Program-made: the position numbers and the translations under genes
The notes under the pieces: model-generated
Seen by the model: the letters and a program-made list of their open reading frames with translations, nothing else
What the model was told of the DNA's origin: nothing
Database searches by the model: none
Part shown: positions 34,455-44,532 of the stretch, one piece after another
Layout: every line of letters starts with the position of its first letter
Numbering within the stretch: the first letter of the stretch is position 1
NCBI GenBank assembly: GCA_963747535.1
Contig: CAVVFX010000007.1
Location: 331,717-395,716 of the forward strand
Reading direction: 5' to 3'
Source of the DNA: CAVVFX01 sp963747535
Lineage (GTDB): Bacteria > Acidobacteriota > Terriglobia > Bryobacterales > Bryobacteraceae
Length of the DNA: 64,000 bases

Positions 34455-35642
34455 TTAAGGGCAATGCACGGCGGGCGGTGGTGCTTCAACCAAGTGGACC
34501 AGGGCCTGGAGGAAGCGCGCGGCCACGGCTCCATCGGCAATCCGATGGTCGAACGTCAGGCTCAGCGCCATCTGGTCGCGTGCGGCCAACTCGCCGCTCT
34601 CTAACACAACAGGCTCTCTGCGAATTGCGCCGACTCCAAGCACGGCGGCTTCCGGAAAGTTGATGATCGGAGTAAACGCGTCAATGCCGAATCTGCCGAG
34701 ATTGGTGATGCTGAACGTGCCGCCTGCAAAGTCCTCGACATGCAGCCGGTGTGCCCGGGCACTGTCGATTAACTGGCGAGAACGGCGAGCCAGGTCCGCG
34801 AGACTCGATGCGGAGACGTCACGAAGCACCGGTACCAGCAAGCCCTGCGGGGTGTCGACTGCGATGCCAATGTGCACCTTGCCGGACAGAACGATTCGGT
34901 CAGACTCCCAACGCCCGAACAGTGCGGGATGGCTTTCGAAGACGATGGCGACCAGCTTGGCAAGGATATCGGTGTAAGACGGCACCGGTCCAGCAGCCGG
35001 GACGAGCTTCCATTGGTTCCGCAGCGCAACCAGCGCGGTGGCGTCGGCACGAGTGGTGAGCGTCACCGGCGCGGTATTCTGCAGGCTCTCCATCACACGT
35101 CTGGCGATGGTACGCCGCAGAGTAGTGATGGGAACCGCGCCCGCTGCCGCAGCGAGCCTCGAACTAGCGGCGCGCACATCCACTTCGCGAATCCGCCCAC
35201 CCCGGCCGCTGCCGCGCAAAAGCGTTGTGTCGACGCCAAGCCCGGCGGCGACGCGGCGTGCGCGCGGCGTGACGGGAGTGCGCCTGTTTCGCATTGGAGT
35301 ATCGGCAAGCACGGACGGACTCTGCGTCGAGAGGACCAATCCGGGCAGCGAACCCGCACCCGGTTGCCGGGCGCCGATCATTTCTGGCGCAGGCTCACCC
35401 GGAGCAAGCAAGAATCCCAGGCGTTGGCCCACGACTATGATCCCCCCCGGCTCAGGCGCGCCGGGTGGTAAGTAGAGGATACCGTTATCGAGCGACTCGA
35501 CGTCCATGGTCACCTTATCGCTCTCCACGGCAAACAGCGGCTCGCCGGCGGACACATGGTCGCCATTCTGCTTCAGCCAGCCCCCGAACGTGCCTTCCTC
35601 CATCGACCAGCCAAGACGCGGAACTGTGATTTCGATCGGCAT
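34455..35642 (-). CDS. 2-oxoacid dehydrogenase E2 (dihydrolipoamide acyltransferase)
   Basis: 395 residues. Lipoyl domain at 1-78 with lipoylated K43 in ESDKVTMDVESL. Peripheral subunit-binding domain at about 115-158 (TPRARRVAAGLGVD, GRGGRIREVDV). Catalytic acyltransferase at about 170-390, with the active-site signature FDHRIADGAVAARFL near the C-terminus. It transfers the acyl group from E1 to CoA. It follows the fused E1 gene by 11 nt. No E3 (lipoamide dehydrogenase) gene is in the window, so a genomic E3 must serve. Substrate class (acetoin, pyruvate or branched 2-oxoacid) cannot be fixed. Confidence 0.93.
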   Translation of the reverse strand: MPIEITVPRLGWSMEEGTFGGWLKQNGDHVSAGEPLFAVESDKVTMDVESLDNGILYLPPGAPEPGGIIVVGQRLGFLLAPGEPAPEMIGARQPGAGSLPGLVLSTQSPSVLADTPMRNRRTPVTPRARRVAAGLGVDTTLLRGSGRGGRIREVDVRAASSRLAAAAGAVPITTLRRTIARRVMESLQNTAPVTLTTRADATALVALRNQWKLVPAAGPVPSYTDILAKLVAIVFESHPALFGRWESDRIVLSGKVHIGIAVDTPQGLLVPVLRDVSASSLADLARRSRQLIDSARAHRLHVEDFAGGTFSITNLGRFGIDAFTPIINFPEAAVLGVGAIRREPVVLESGELAARDQMALSLTFDHRIADGAVAARFLQALVHLVEAPPPAVHCP

Positions 35643-35653
35643 GGCGCGGGAAC

Positions 35654-37633
35654 CTACTCGTTCACCAGATCCTCGATTGCGGCGGCGATGGTCCTGGCGT
35701 TCGGGATCATGGCGGCTTCGAGGGTGGGGCTGTAGGATGTTGGAGCGAACTCGCCATGGAGGCGGCGGATCGGAGCATCGAGATCGTCAAAGCCCGCGCC
35801 GGCCACCTGCGCCGCGATCTCCGACGCGAGGCCGCAGGGGCCGAACGACTCGTCGATCACCAGCAGCCGGCCGGTCTTACGCACGGAAGCCAAAATCGCC
35901 GCTGTGTCGAGCGGTGACACCGTGCGCGGGTCGAGCACTTCCACCGAGATCCCTCGTTCGGCCAACTCATTCGCCACGGCCAGAGTGCGCGGAACCATTT
36001 GGCCAATGGCCACCGCAGTGACTTGCGTTCCCTCCCGACGAATGCGCGCCTTGCCGAATTCGATCTCATAGCAATCGATCGGTACGCGGCCTTTGACCGA
36101 CATCAGCTCGCGGGGCTCGAGGAACAAAACCGGATCGTCGCACCGCAGAGCGCGAGTGAACAGGCCCTTCGCGTCGTAGGGTGTCGAAGGCACCACCACA
36201 CGCAGACCGGGGAGGTGGCTATAGATTGCGTAATAGCTGCCTGAGTGGTGCGTCGCGGCGGAATGGCCGATGCCGATGCATCCGCGGAGCAACACCGGCA
36301 TCTTGAGGCGGCCGCTGCTCATGTACTGCATCTTGGCAATCTGATTGACCAACTCGCCGAATGCATCGTTAATGAAGTCCACGAACATAAAGTCGACAAT
36401 TGGCCTGCTGCCGGTCATGGCCGCGCCGCAAGCGAGGCCGACGAAGCCGCGCTCGCAAATGGGCGTATCGCGGAGCCGCTCGGCGCCGTACTTGGCAAAC
36501 AGCCCCAAAGTGGTGCCGAAGTTTCCGCCGCGCGCGCCGATGCCTTCGCCCAGGACGAAGATGTGTGGGTTGAGGCCCATCTCGTGGTCGAGCGCTTCGA
36601 GCGTGGCGGCGGCAAAGGAGACCTCCCGGCCGGCGCCGGCCGCATCACCGGGCTCGGGACTCTGCGGCTCCGTGGCGGGAGACGCATAGACGTGCGCCAT
36701 CGCCTCGCACGCGTCGGGCCATGGCGCCTTCTCTGCTGCGTCGCTCGCAGCCAACACGCTGTCGTTCACCTCGGCATCTAAGACATCGAATTCAGCGGCG
36801 CCGGCCTGCCCGCTTTCCAGAAGTGCGGCCTGGTAGCGCTGAATAGGGCACCGTTCGCGCCATCGGGCAACCTCCTCGCGAGTACGATAGGTGTAGTCGC
36901 CCATGCCTTCCGCGTGCGGACGGGTACGGTAGGTCTTGCATTCGATCAGGGTCGGACCGTCGCCCGATCGCGCTCGCGCCACGGCCTCACCCGCCGCTCT
37001 GGCCACGGCAACCACATCGTTGCCGTCGAGTTGGACCCCCGCGATCCGGTAGCTGGCTGCACGCGAAGCCACGTCCGGATTGCCAGCGGCATACTGAAAC
37101 GGCACTTCGGTAGCGAACTGATTGTTTTCGCAGACAAACAAGACGGGCAGCTTCCAGATCGCTGCGAGGTTCAGGCCCTCGTGGAACGCGCCATTGTTCA
37201 CGGCGCCATCGCCGAAGAACGCGACGGCCACCTGATCGGTCTTCAGCAGTTGGAAGCTGTACCCGGCTCCGGCAGCCTGCAGGATGCACGGGCCGACGAT
37301 GCCGCTGGTGCCCATCAGGCCGATTTCGGGCGAGAACAGATGCATCGACCCGCCGCGCCCGCGCGAGCAACCGGTGGAGCGGCCGAGCAGTTCGGCGATG
37401 AGTTCGTGCGGCGGCAGCCCCTTGGCAAGCGCGTGGCCGTGGCCGCGGTGCGTGCTGAAGATAGCATCCTCGGTGCGCAAGTTCGCACACACCCCTGTCG
37501 CAACGGCCTCCTGCCCCACGTAGGTGTGACAGGCGCCGTGTACCAGGCCGCGAGCATGCAAACGTGCGAGTTGTTCTTCCGTAGTCCGGATCAGCCGCAT
37601 CGTGCGGTACAGGAAGGCTTGGTCAGTGGTCAT
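35654..37633 (-). CDS. 2-oxoacid dehydrogenase E1, alpha and beta fused in one chain
   Basis: 659 residues. The alpha part (1-320) has HTYVGQEAVATGV, the RGRGGSMHL loop and the TPP-binding motif GDGAVNNG... ending CENN (141-171). The beta part (about 335-659) has VLGEGIGARGGNFGTTLGL, ERGFVGLACGAAMTG and the C-terminal transketolase domain (LDPRTVSPLDTAAILASV, VIDESFGPCGL). In most organisms alpha and beta are separate genes, as in the acetoin and branched-chain enzymes it resembles. Its start overlaps the SDR stop by 11 nt. The locus probably oxidises a 2-oxoacid or diketone imported by the MFS protein upstream. Confidence 0.9.
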   Translation of the reverse strand: MTTDQAFLYRTMRLIRTTEEQLARLHARGLVHGACHTYVGQEAVATGVCANLRTEDAIFSTHRGHGHALAKGLPPHELIAELLGRSTGCSRGRGGSMHLFSPEIGLMGTSGIVGPCILQAAGAGYSFQLLKTDQVAVAFFGDGAVNNGAFHEGLNLAAIWKLPVLFVCENNQFATEVPFQYAAGNPDVASRAASYRIAGVQLDGNDVVAVARAAGEAVARARSGDGPTLIECKTYRTRPHAEGMGDYTYRTREEVARWRERCPIQRYQAALLESGQAGAAEFDVLDAEVNDSVLAASDAAEKAPWPDACEAMAHVYASPATEPQSPEPGDAAGAGREVSFAAATLEALDHEMGLNPHIFVLGEGIGARGGNFGTTLGLFAKYGAERLRDTPICERGFVGLACGAAMTGSRPIVDFMFVDFINDAFGELVNQIAKMQYMSSGRLKMPVLLRGCIGIGHSAATHHSGSYYAIYSHLPGLRVVVPSTPYDAKGLFTRALRCDDPVLFLEPRELMSVKGRVPIDCYEIEFGKARIRREGTQVTAVAIGQMVPRTLAVANELAERGISVEVLDPRTVSPLDTAAILASVRKTGRLLVIDESFGPCGLASEIAAQVAGAGFDDLDAPIRRLHGEFAPTSYSPTLEAAMIPNARTIAAAIEDLVNE

Positions 37634-38444
37634 GGGTAACGTGCTCCCGGCGATGCCGCACCGATCCGCCGCCGTTCAACGCGAGGTTGCCGCCATCCAT
37701 AGGTATGAGCGCGCCGGTGATCCACTGCGACGCGTCGGAGGCGAGCAACACCGCAAGGCCCTTGATATCGTCGGGGTGGCCGAAGCGGCCGGCCGGGATC
37801 CCGCTCAGGAACTGGTCGCGAAGCGGAGGCGATTCTGCCATCCGCTTTTCGAGCCCGGGATTGAGCACCTGCGCGGGAAGGATGGCGTTGACGCGCACGC
37901 CATGGCCGGACCACTCCGTACTGAGTTCGCGCGTCATCTGCACCACGGCGCCCATCGCCATGCTGTAGGCGATGTGGCCACGGCCCAGCGCGCTGACACT
38001 GGCAAGCGAGCCAATATTGACGATGCTGCCGCGGCCGGCCATGAGCATCCGGCGGCCCGCTTCCTGACAGGCGCAAAACCGGCCCAGCACGAGGTTGCGC
38101 CAGGTCTGCTCCACATCTTCGAGCGAGATCTGTTCGGGCATGCCGAGAATCCCGTCCCCTGCAACGTTTCCCAGGAAGTCGATGCGGCCAAACTCGGCGT
38201 CCAGGCGCTGAAACAGCTCGCGTATCTGTTTGGGTTCGGAGACGTCGCGGACCTCGAACTCGGCGCGGCGGCCCAGTAGGGCGATGCTCGCCGCGGTTTG
38301 GCGCACCCCAGCTTCGTTGCGATCCACCAGCAGGAGCTCGGCTCCGGCCTCGGCCAGGGCCATAGACATCGCGCGACCCATGCCTTGCGCGGCTCCGGTG
38401 ACAACAGCCACCTTGTTACTCAGGTCAAACAGAGACGGAGTCAT
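37623..38444 (-). CDS. Short-chain dehydrogenase/reductase
   Basis: 273 residues, classical SDR: cofactor motif TGAAQGMG (about 16-23), D41 after the second strand, NVAGDG (the NNAG position), catalytic serine in VNIGSLASVS and Y159-x3-M in IAYSMAMGAVVQM. The usual catalytic lysine of YxxxK is a methionine here, so activity is uncertain. C-terminal GGNLALNGGG is normal. It overlaps the fused E1 gene and may convert a hydroxyacid or diol to the substrate of the E1-E2 enzyme. Confidence 0.85.
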   Translation of the reverse strand: MTPSLFDLSNKVAVVTGAAQGMGRAMSMALAEAGAELLLVDRNEAGVRQTAASIALLGRRAEFEVRDVSEPKQIRELFQRLDAEFGRIDFLGNVAGDGILGMPEQISLEDVEQTWRNLVLGRFCACQEAGRRMLMAGRGSIVNIGSLASVSALGRGHIAYSMAMGAVVQMTRELSTEWSGHGVRVNAILPAQVLNPGLEKRMAESPPLRDQFLSGIPAGRFGHPDDIKGLAVLLASDASQWITGALIPMDGGNLALNGGGSVRHRREHVTHDH

Positions 38445-38575
38445 AACGGTTCTCTTCGAGACGAACTCTGATAATATTCGAAATCGCGCGCTCAGGGGCC
38501 GGTCGCCTGGGCCGTCGTCCGGGAGGCGGCCTCGTCAGGCACGCGCACGCGGCTCACGATGATGCCGCCGAGCAG

Positions 38576-39808
38576 TTAGCATCCGGCCAGGAACAGCAGG
38601 CCGGTCGCGTCAGTCATGCCCCGCGATCTCAAGAAACCAAACAGATGGTTGCCGAGGTAACCCGCCAGGTTAGCAAATATGTTGATGAAGCCGATGCTCG
38701 CGGCGGCCGCCGAAGCGGTGAGCGTGATTGTCGGCAACGCCCAAAACGGCGGAGACCACGAATTAATCACCAAACCAGTTAGAAAGAGCCAGGCCATGAC
38801 GAGGCCGAACGGCTGCCCGTGTATCGTACTGGCTGCTAGCAGCAAACCGGTGAGGACCTGGCCCGCGACGCAATGCCATTTGCGATCGCTGCTCCGGTCT
38901 GACGAGTAACCGGAGTAAAGCACTCCCACCACGCCGCATAAATAGAAAAGCCCGCTGTAGAGGAGCGCCGCGCGGTCCGACCCGCCCGACAAACTCTTCA
39001 CCGTCGTCGGGAGCCAGAACGCCAGCGAGTAACCGCCGGTGTTGGTGGCAAAGATGCCCAGCGCGAGCAGCCACACGTTAGAAAGACGCAGGGCTTCAAA
39101 CACCTTCACCTTGCGCACAGCTTCCTTGGCCTCGGCTTCGCGCGCCAGCACGCCTTCGAGATAATCGCGCTCCTCCTCGCTCAGCCACTTCGCGTGGCGC
39201 GGCCGGTCGGTCATCCAAATGAAAGTGACCACGCCCATCACCACCGCAGGTAGCCCTTCGAAGATGAACAGCCATTGCCAGCCCGACAAACCACGCCAGT
39301 GAACATCGAGCAGCAGCGCCGACAGCGGCGCGCCGATCGCGAGGCTGAGCGGCACAGACAGAACCAGCCCGGACATGGCCAGCGCGCGCTCGCGCATCGG
39401 AAACCAGTGCGTGAAGTAAACGATGATGCCAGGAAAGAAACCGGCTTCAGCGACGCCGAGCAGAAATCGCACAACGTAGAACTGCATCGGCGTCCTGACA
39501 AACGCCGTGCAGGCCGAGATCAGGCCCCAGGTGACCAGAATCCGCGCGAACCACTTGCGCGCGCTCCATCGTTCGACGAGGAGCGCACCGGGAATTTCCA
39601 GCGTGAGATAGCCGAGGAAGAAGATGCCGATGCCCAGGCCGAAAACCTCGTCGGAGAATTGCAAGTCGCGGGCCATGCGCAGCTTCGCAAAGCCGACATT
39701 GGCTCTGTCGAGATAAGCCGCCAGATAAAGCAGGATCACCAGCGGCATGATCCGCCAGGCGACTTTGCGTCGCAGCATGGCGGCCCGGGCGATATCGAAG
39801 CTCATCAC
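38576..39808 (-). CDS. MFS transporter, anion:cation symporter (ACS) type, with a premature stop
   Basis: 410 residues, 12-TM major facilitator related to hexuronate/phthalate/tartrate permeases: LAAYLDRANVGFAKLRMARD in TM1 and the loop ALLVERWSARKWFARILVTW, FFPGIIVYFTHWFPMRERAL, WLFIFEGLPAVVMGVV. The frame stops with TAA at 38576-38578 inside the last helix (LLFLAGC). The same frame continues LLGGIIVSRVRVPDEAASRT and ends at a TGA at 38492, as expected for the natural C-terminus, so the TAA looks like a late nonsense mutation. Upstream of the SDR-E1-E2 genes, it probably imports their substrate. Confidence 0.85.
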   Translation of the reverse strand: MMSFDIARAAMLRRKVAWRIMPLVILLYLAAYLDRANVGFAKLRMARDLQFSDEVFGLGIGIFFLGYLTLEIPGALLVERWSARKWFARILVTWGLISACTAFVRTPMQFYVVRFLLGVAEAGFFPGIIVYFTHWFPMRERALAMSGLVLSVPLSLAIGAPLSALLLDVHWRGLSGWQWLFIFEGLPAVVMGVVTFIWMTDRPRHAKWLSEEERDYLEGVLAREAEAKEAVRKVKVFEALRLSNVWLLALGIFATNTGGYSLAFWLPTTVKSLSGGSDRAALLYSGLFYLCGVVGVLYSGYSSDRSSDRKWHCVAGQVLTGLLLAASTIHGQPFGLVMAWLFLTGLVINSWSPPFWALPTITLTASAAAASIGFINIFANLAGYLGNHLFGFLRSRGMTDATGLLFLAGC

Positions 39809-40122
39809 GGTGCCCAGAAGATATCACATTGCACCGGGAGGATGAGGGCATCCTTCAAATTGCGAGAACCGTCTGGAAGGAGATTCAATTATCATCACTT
39901 TCACGATTGGCCGTACGACGACGGAAAACCCGGAGACTGTCTTGATGGTCGAGATCGGTCGAGATGACGCAGGTACGGAAGTGACGTAGTTGCCGGCTGC
40001 AGTTACCGGACATCATCGTGGAAGCGGGATCCCGTGCGGCCCCAAATATCCATGGGACTGGGCGCGGAGCAAAGGCGACGCCGCGGAAAAAGAGCAAAAA
40101 GCCCGGAACGCGTCGCGGCGGG
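39809..40122. other. 314-bp gap
   Basis: No gene. Contains the presumed promoter of the minus-strand MFS gene and a short tandem GGTCGAGAT at about 39947-39965. Nothing else recognised. Confidence 0.35.
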
Positions 40123-41079
40123 TCAACGGGAACCTCCCGGCGGCGGATCATACAGGTGGTTACCCGCCGGAAAAGGAGTCATGGCCAGGCGGCAGGCGGG
40201 TCCGTCGCCGTAAGGCACCGGAAGATGCCATCGCATTGCGGGCGCGTACACGATGTCGCCCTCTCCCGCAATGAAGGGGTCCAGCCCTTCGATCGCGAAC
40301 CGGAGTTGTCCGCGCTGAATGATCCACATCTCGGGGAAATCGTGGAAGTGCCCCCGGTCGCCCGGTGTGTTCTTTACATCGGCGGCATAACCGCAGATCA
40401 CATTGGCGTGGGCGCGATTTTTTCGAATGGCCAGATCGGCCCACGATCTCTTACCCGGATGTTCTTTGTCCATGTCAATAACGTTGAAGTACAGCCGGTC
40501 GGGCTTTCCGTCCGGACTCGGAACCTCGTCGGGGTTGTTGCCAGTCGACAACGTCACCGGAATATATTCGATTCCCTTCCCCGCCTGAGCAGGCTTCACT
40601 TTGAACACGGAATTCACGTCCGGCAATGTCACCTGGAAGCGGATGGCGGGATCGTTCCCGAGAACCTCGAACGAATGGAGGTGCCGTTCCGGAACAAACA
40701 CCAGTGCACCCGAGGCGGCGACGATAGTTTGAAATTTCCCCGGCGGATCCTCAATCTCGAACCGCATTCGGCCCTCCTGCAAAACCCAATATTCCGGGGA
40801 GTCAGTGTGCAGATGCATGGCAACTTTACTACCAGGCGCGGCCGAAATCACCTCCGCCCGGTTGTAGCTGTCGTACACCACAACTTCGGTCCAATTCATC
40901 TGGCCCTTGTGTTTCGCCTTTAAGTCCGCCAGGTGGATCAAGGGCCGCATGGGCGCGATATAAGGCAGGGGTTGCTGAGGCTTGGGGAAATAGTACACAG
41001 ACGGGTCGCGCGTTTGCGCCGCGAGGATAGCAGCGGCGCCGAACAACAGCGCTAGGCGCCCCGACAACTTGACACTCAT
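40123..41079 (-). CDS. Secreted bicupin
   Basis: 318 residues with a signal peptide (LSGRLALLFGAAAILAAQ) and two cupin domains. Domain 1 (about 70-150) has the metal-binding set GSKVAMHLHTDSPEYWVLQE and ERHLHSFEV. Domain 2 (about 225-305) has GHFHDFPEMWIIQRGQL. Both keep His residues at the usual metal sites, so a metal-dependent hydrolase, isomerase or dioxygenase outside the cytoplasm is plausible. TAATCT (41086-41091) ends 6 nt before the ATG, fitting a leaderless transcript. It is read toward the MFS-SDR-E1-E2 genes but with a 314-nt gap. Confidence 0.85.
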   Translation of the reverse strand: MSVKLSGRLALLFGAAAILAAQTRDPSVYYFPKPQQPLPYIAPMRPLIHLADLKAKHKGQMNWTEVVVYDSYNRAEVISAAPGSKVAMHLHTDSPEYWVLQEGRMRFEIEDPPGKFQTIVAASGALVFVPERHLHSFEVLGNDPAIRFQVTLPDVNSVFKVKPAQAGKGIEYIPVTLSTGNNPDEVPSPDGKPDRLYFNVIDMDKEHPGKRSWADLAIRKNRAHANVICGYAADVKNTPGDRGHFHDFPEMWIIQRGQLRFAIEGLDPFIAGEGDIVYAPAMRWHLPVPYGDGPACRLAMTPFPAGNHLYDPPPGGSR

Positions 41080-41477
41080 GCGCCTAGATTATTGAAGGAC
41101 GAACTCCAAGTCAAGGACAACGCGCCCGTGAGAGCCGGCAGATACCGCCCTTATCACGCACATTCTTGCAGCACTAACGGCCAGGTTTTGGTGCTTTATT
41201 CTCGGAATTCCGCTGGCCACTTGCGCGTCACAGCGCGGTCGTGGGCAGAAGAGCGCTCGCGAGGCAGGCTTTGGCTTCGGAATGTCCCATTTAGACTTCG
41301 GCCCCCGTTGCCATGAAGGATCTGACGACCTGACGTGTCTCCTTATTAACCACATCTCCGGAAAAACAAACCAGCCACGAGATCTATCGGAAGCAGCGTT
41401 TCATGACAGCGCAACGTGCCCGATGACAGACAATTCGGGTTCCGTCCGCGTCCCCTATAACAGCTAAAATAATCTGG
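41080..41477. promoter_or_regulatory. Divergent promoter region with leaderless-type -10 boxes at both ends
   Basis: On the minus side TAATCT (41086-41091) is 6 nt from the bicupin ATG. On the plus side TAAAAT (41465-41470) is 7 nt from the amidohydrolase GTG. The 370 nt between show no gene. Confidence 0.45.
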
Positions 41478-42737
41478 GTGAATCCTCGTGTCTTCGCGCT
41501 CCTACTTTTCGCTCTCATGTCGTGCGCGCCCACGCCGGAAGGCGACCGCGTCGATCCGCAACTTGCTTCCCAGATTGCACACATCAAGGCCATCGATAAT
41601 CACGCCCATCCAGTTCGACCGGCGCTTGATGGTGAAAAGCCCGACACCGAGTACGATGCTCTTCCGGTCGAGTCGCTTGAAGCGCAATCCGATCCGGTTC
41701 GTGATCGCCCCGGGTCGCCCGAGTTGATCGAAGCGCACCGTGCAGTTTTCGGGGGCGATAAAGCTAAAGCTGTGCGCACCTACGGCCGCGATTACGCGGT
41801 GCAGGTGCTCGACCAGTTGAATATAGAGACGATGCTCGCCAATCGAGTCGCGCTCGGCCCCGGTCTGCCGTCCCCGCGATTCCTGTGGGTCCCGTTTGCC
41901 GACGCACTGATGTATCCTCTGCCTACCGATTCGCTGATACAAAACTCAGACCAGAAATCATTTTTCGCCCTTGAAGACAAGTTGCTGAAGCGATATTACT
42001 TCGAATCCGGAGTAGCCGCGAAACCGGCCACGATAGACGAATATCTTGATAAAGTCGTTCGCGCAACCCTCGAACGCCATAAGAAGGCGGGGGCGGTGGC
42101 CGAAAAATTCGAAATGGCCTACCTCCGAACGCTCGACGTGGGCAATCCCTCCAAAGCCGATGCCGGCAGATACTATTCCACGGGCGCGGGCGACTACAAG
42201 GTCCTCCAGGATTATATTTTCCGATTCATCGCCGTCGAATCCGGCCGTCTGGGCATGGCTGTTCACATACACGCGGCGGCCGGTGGAGGCGGATACTTCA
42301 ACGTCGGCGGCGGCAATCCAATGTTATTGGAACCGCTCTTAAACGATCCGTTGCTGCGCAAGACAAATTTCGTTCTGCTGCATGGAGGGTGGCCGTTCAA
42401 TCGACAGTTGACGGCGTTGCTCACCAAGCCCAACTGCTATGCAGATTTTTCCGAGCAGACGTTCATGAACTATCCTCGCGATGTCGCGGGAACCATTCGC
42501 GCCTGGCTCGAATACGTCCCCGAAAAAGTCCTATACGCGACCGATGCCTATCCGTTCGCGCCGCCGGATTCAGGATGGGAGGAAGCCGGCTACGTCGCCG
42601 ACAAGACCGGCCGCGAAGCGCTCGGCATCGCTCTTACCGGAATGATTCGCGATCACGAAATCACTTACGACCGGGCGGTGGAGTTGGCGAGAATGGTTCT
42701 TCGCGAGAACGCCCGCAAACTTTACCGCTTGAAATGA
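41478..42737 (+). CDS. Amidohydrolase-2 family lipoprotein
   Basis: 419 residues from a GTG; N-terminus MNPRVFALLLFALMSCAPTP is a lipoprotein signal with lipobox LMSC. The barrel carries IDNHAHP (metal-binding HxH) near residue 38, VHIHAAAGGGGYFNVGG around 260, FVLLHGGWPF around 300 and the final Asp in VLYATDAYPFAPP around 355. These are the metal ligands of amidohydrolase-2/COG2159 enzymes. Leaderless-type TAAAAT upstream. Probably anchored in a membrane facing the periplasm; substrate unknown. Confidence 0.85.
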   Translation: MNPRVFALLLFALMSCAPTPEGDRVDPQLASQIAHIKAIDNHAHPVRPALDGEKPDTEYDALPVESLEAQSDPVRDRPGSPELIEAHRAVFGGDKAKAVRTYGRDYAVQVLDQLNIETMLANRVALGPGLPSPRFLWVPFADALMYPLPTDSLIQNSDQKSFFALEDKLLKRYYFESGVAAKPATIDEYLDKVVRATLERHKKAGAVAEKFEMAYLRTLDVGNPSKADAGRYYSTGAGDYKVLQDYIFRFIAVESGRLGMAVHIHAAAGGGGYFNVGGGNPMLLEPLLNDPLLRKTNFVLLHGGWPFNRQLTALLTKPNCYADFSEQTFMNYPRDVAGTIRAWLEYVPEKVLYATDAYPFAPPDSGWEEAGYVADKTGREALGIALTGMIRDHEITYDRAVELARMVLRENARKLYRLK

Positions 42738-44532
42738 CCTTGCGCAGGCTTATCCATAAATGAAGAAACAATCCCGTGGTTGCGCGTGAGACCGAGGGGG
42801 ATGGCGTGGCCCGGAATCATGCCTCATAGACCGTTTCTCAACTGAGGAAGGAAAGATGTGGGCGCGCGCTAGAGGATGCGCATAAGCGATGCCTTCTAGT
42901 GGGGTCAGCCGGCAATTACTTTCAAAAAACTTTGCCGGACAACCGGGATTGTGGAGTTGCAATCCAACTCTCCTTCCGGCTGGCTGAGCGCTTTTGCCTC
43001 CACCCAACGGTTTTGCTCAGTCTAGTGACGTCGGAGAAAGTGATCAGCTCAGGTGTCAAGTGGAGTTACTGGAAACTGGGGGGCGTGCGGTGTGAGATCC
43101 GTCCCCCGCTTCGATAAGTGTCGCGAAATCCTCTTCGCACGAGCAACGACCGAGGGAATAGAGATCCTGGAACTTGCAAACAGCCGCGAGCACACTCAAG
43201 AAACGGTTTTCGTTGCGAAGTTCCTGATCAAGGGATTCAGCGCAGCACGAACGGTCGGTTGTGAATCTGCTTAGGCGGCTGCATGAATGGACCGGGCGCT
43301 CCTGGCCCGATCGCCGGGTGCCCGTTCGAGTGCGGCGACGAAGGCGGGTCGGCGCGGCGTGCGCGGACCACTTGCCTGTGCGTTATTATTCGACTACATA
43401 CGTAGTGATGCATCCTTTCATAGGTAATAAAACACGACAAACACAACTAACTACGGTTACATTCGTACCCTTCCAAATGATAATGTCGGGATAGTATGTT
43501 TGATTCATCAACTCGCAACGAAACCCCTCAGCCTGTAGTCGGACTTCCGGGCTGTATATTCAATGGATTAACTACCGCCCAATCCAATAACGTTGGCTCC
43601 GCGAAGTTGATTTCCTTGTTGCTTGAGTGGAGCGGTGAGCAGCAGTGCGAAACCCGGGGTGCGCAGGGGACGCAAATAGATGCGTGTTCGCACGAAATCA
43701 GCACCCCCCTTCAAAAGGTCTCCGCGGGCCCTTGGATGTCCCGCGGGGGATATTTCGACTATAGCGGTTGGGCTGCTCGTGAACGCTTTGTGGAATTGGA
43801 CAACGCAATTGCGGGGTCGGCGATCATTAAAGAGTTTGAACTTTGACCGGTCAACTGGCAGCGTTCGCTATCCGACGCGGTGCCTTCACCACGGGCGTTT
43901 ACCGGTGGCGGCAGTCACGGCGCCGTCGATTCGCTCACGGCAGATAAGCGGGGCCGTGCCGCCGGAATTTGTGCCAGAAATGCCGATACGAATACTCTCC
44001 ATGATCCGAATTCTTTTGTATAGTTCCGAGCCGCTATTAGCTCGGGGGTTCTCCTCTGCGCCCACCGGGAAGTACAGATCGCGATCTGTGGCCAGGTCAC
44101 TCGCCTCACTTTTCCTTTTCGACATTGTTTTACGATAAGGGCGCGTCCGACACCCTGTCAACGACGAAACCTGGATAGAGTGCGTCGACCCGCATGGTGT
44201 CGAGATCCCGCGATCGTCACAGCGTGTGAACGTGCCGAAACGCCCCGACCTCGCGCGGGCCTCTCGGGCCGCCGCCAGATCGCGTCAGGCGGCCGGTCCC
44301 GCGTTCGCCGCCTCGCGCGAACGGCACCGCGGCGGTCATGACAGCAGAGCACGGTCCGGCGCCGCGGAGGTGTAGATCCCTCGAATGAATTCACCGTCGG
44401 CCGGCCAGGTACTGGACCTTATCTTCCGCCATGCGCGCGGCTGCTGTGAAAGCGGCGTAGCGCCCTTCAGTGCCGCTAGCGGTCGTGGTCCTTTAATTGA
44501 AACGGATTCCAATTCCGCACGTCCCACGAGCC
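42738..44532. other. 1.8-kb stretch without a supported gene
   Basis: Several short open frames exist on both strands (for example 43053-43274 plus and 43886-44161 minus), but none has a recognisable motif, a convincing start or a conserved look. A local GC drop near 43380-43500 (TATTATTCGACTACATACG) contrasts with GC-rich flanks and may mark old insertions. Confidence 0.4.

Noticed and set aside
43886..44161. 91-residue minus-strand frame in the gene-poor stretch
   Set aside because: No start signal, motif or coding bias that I can point to.
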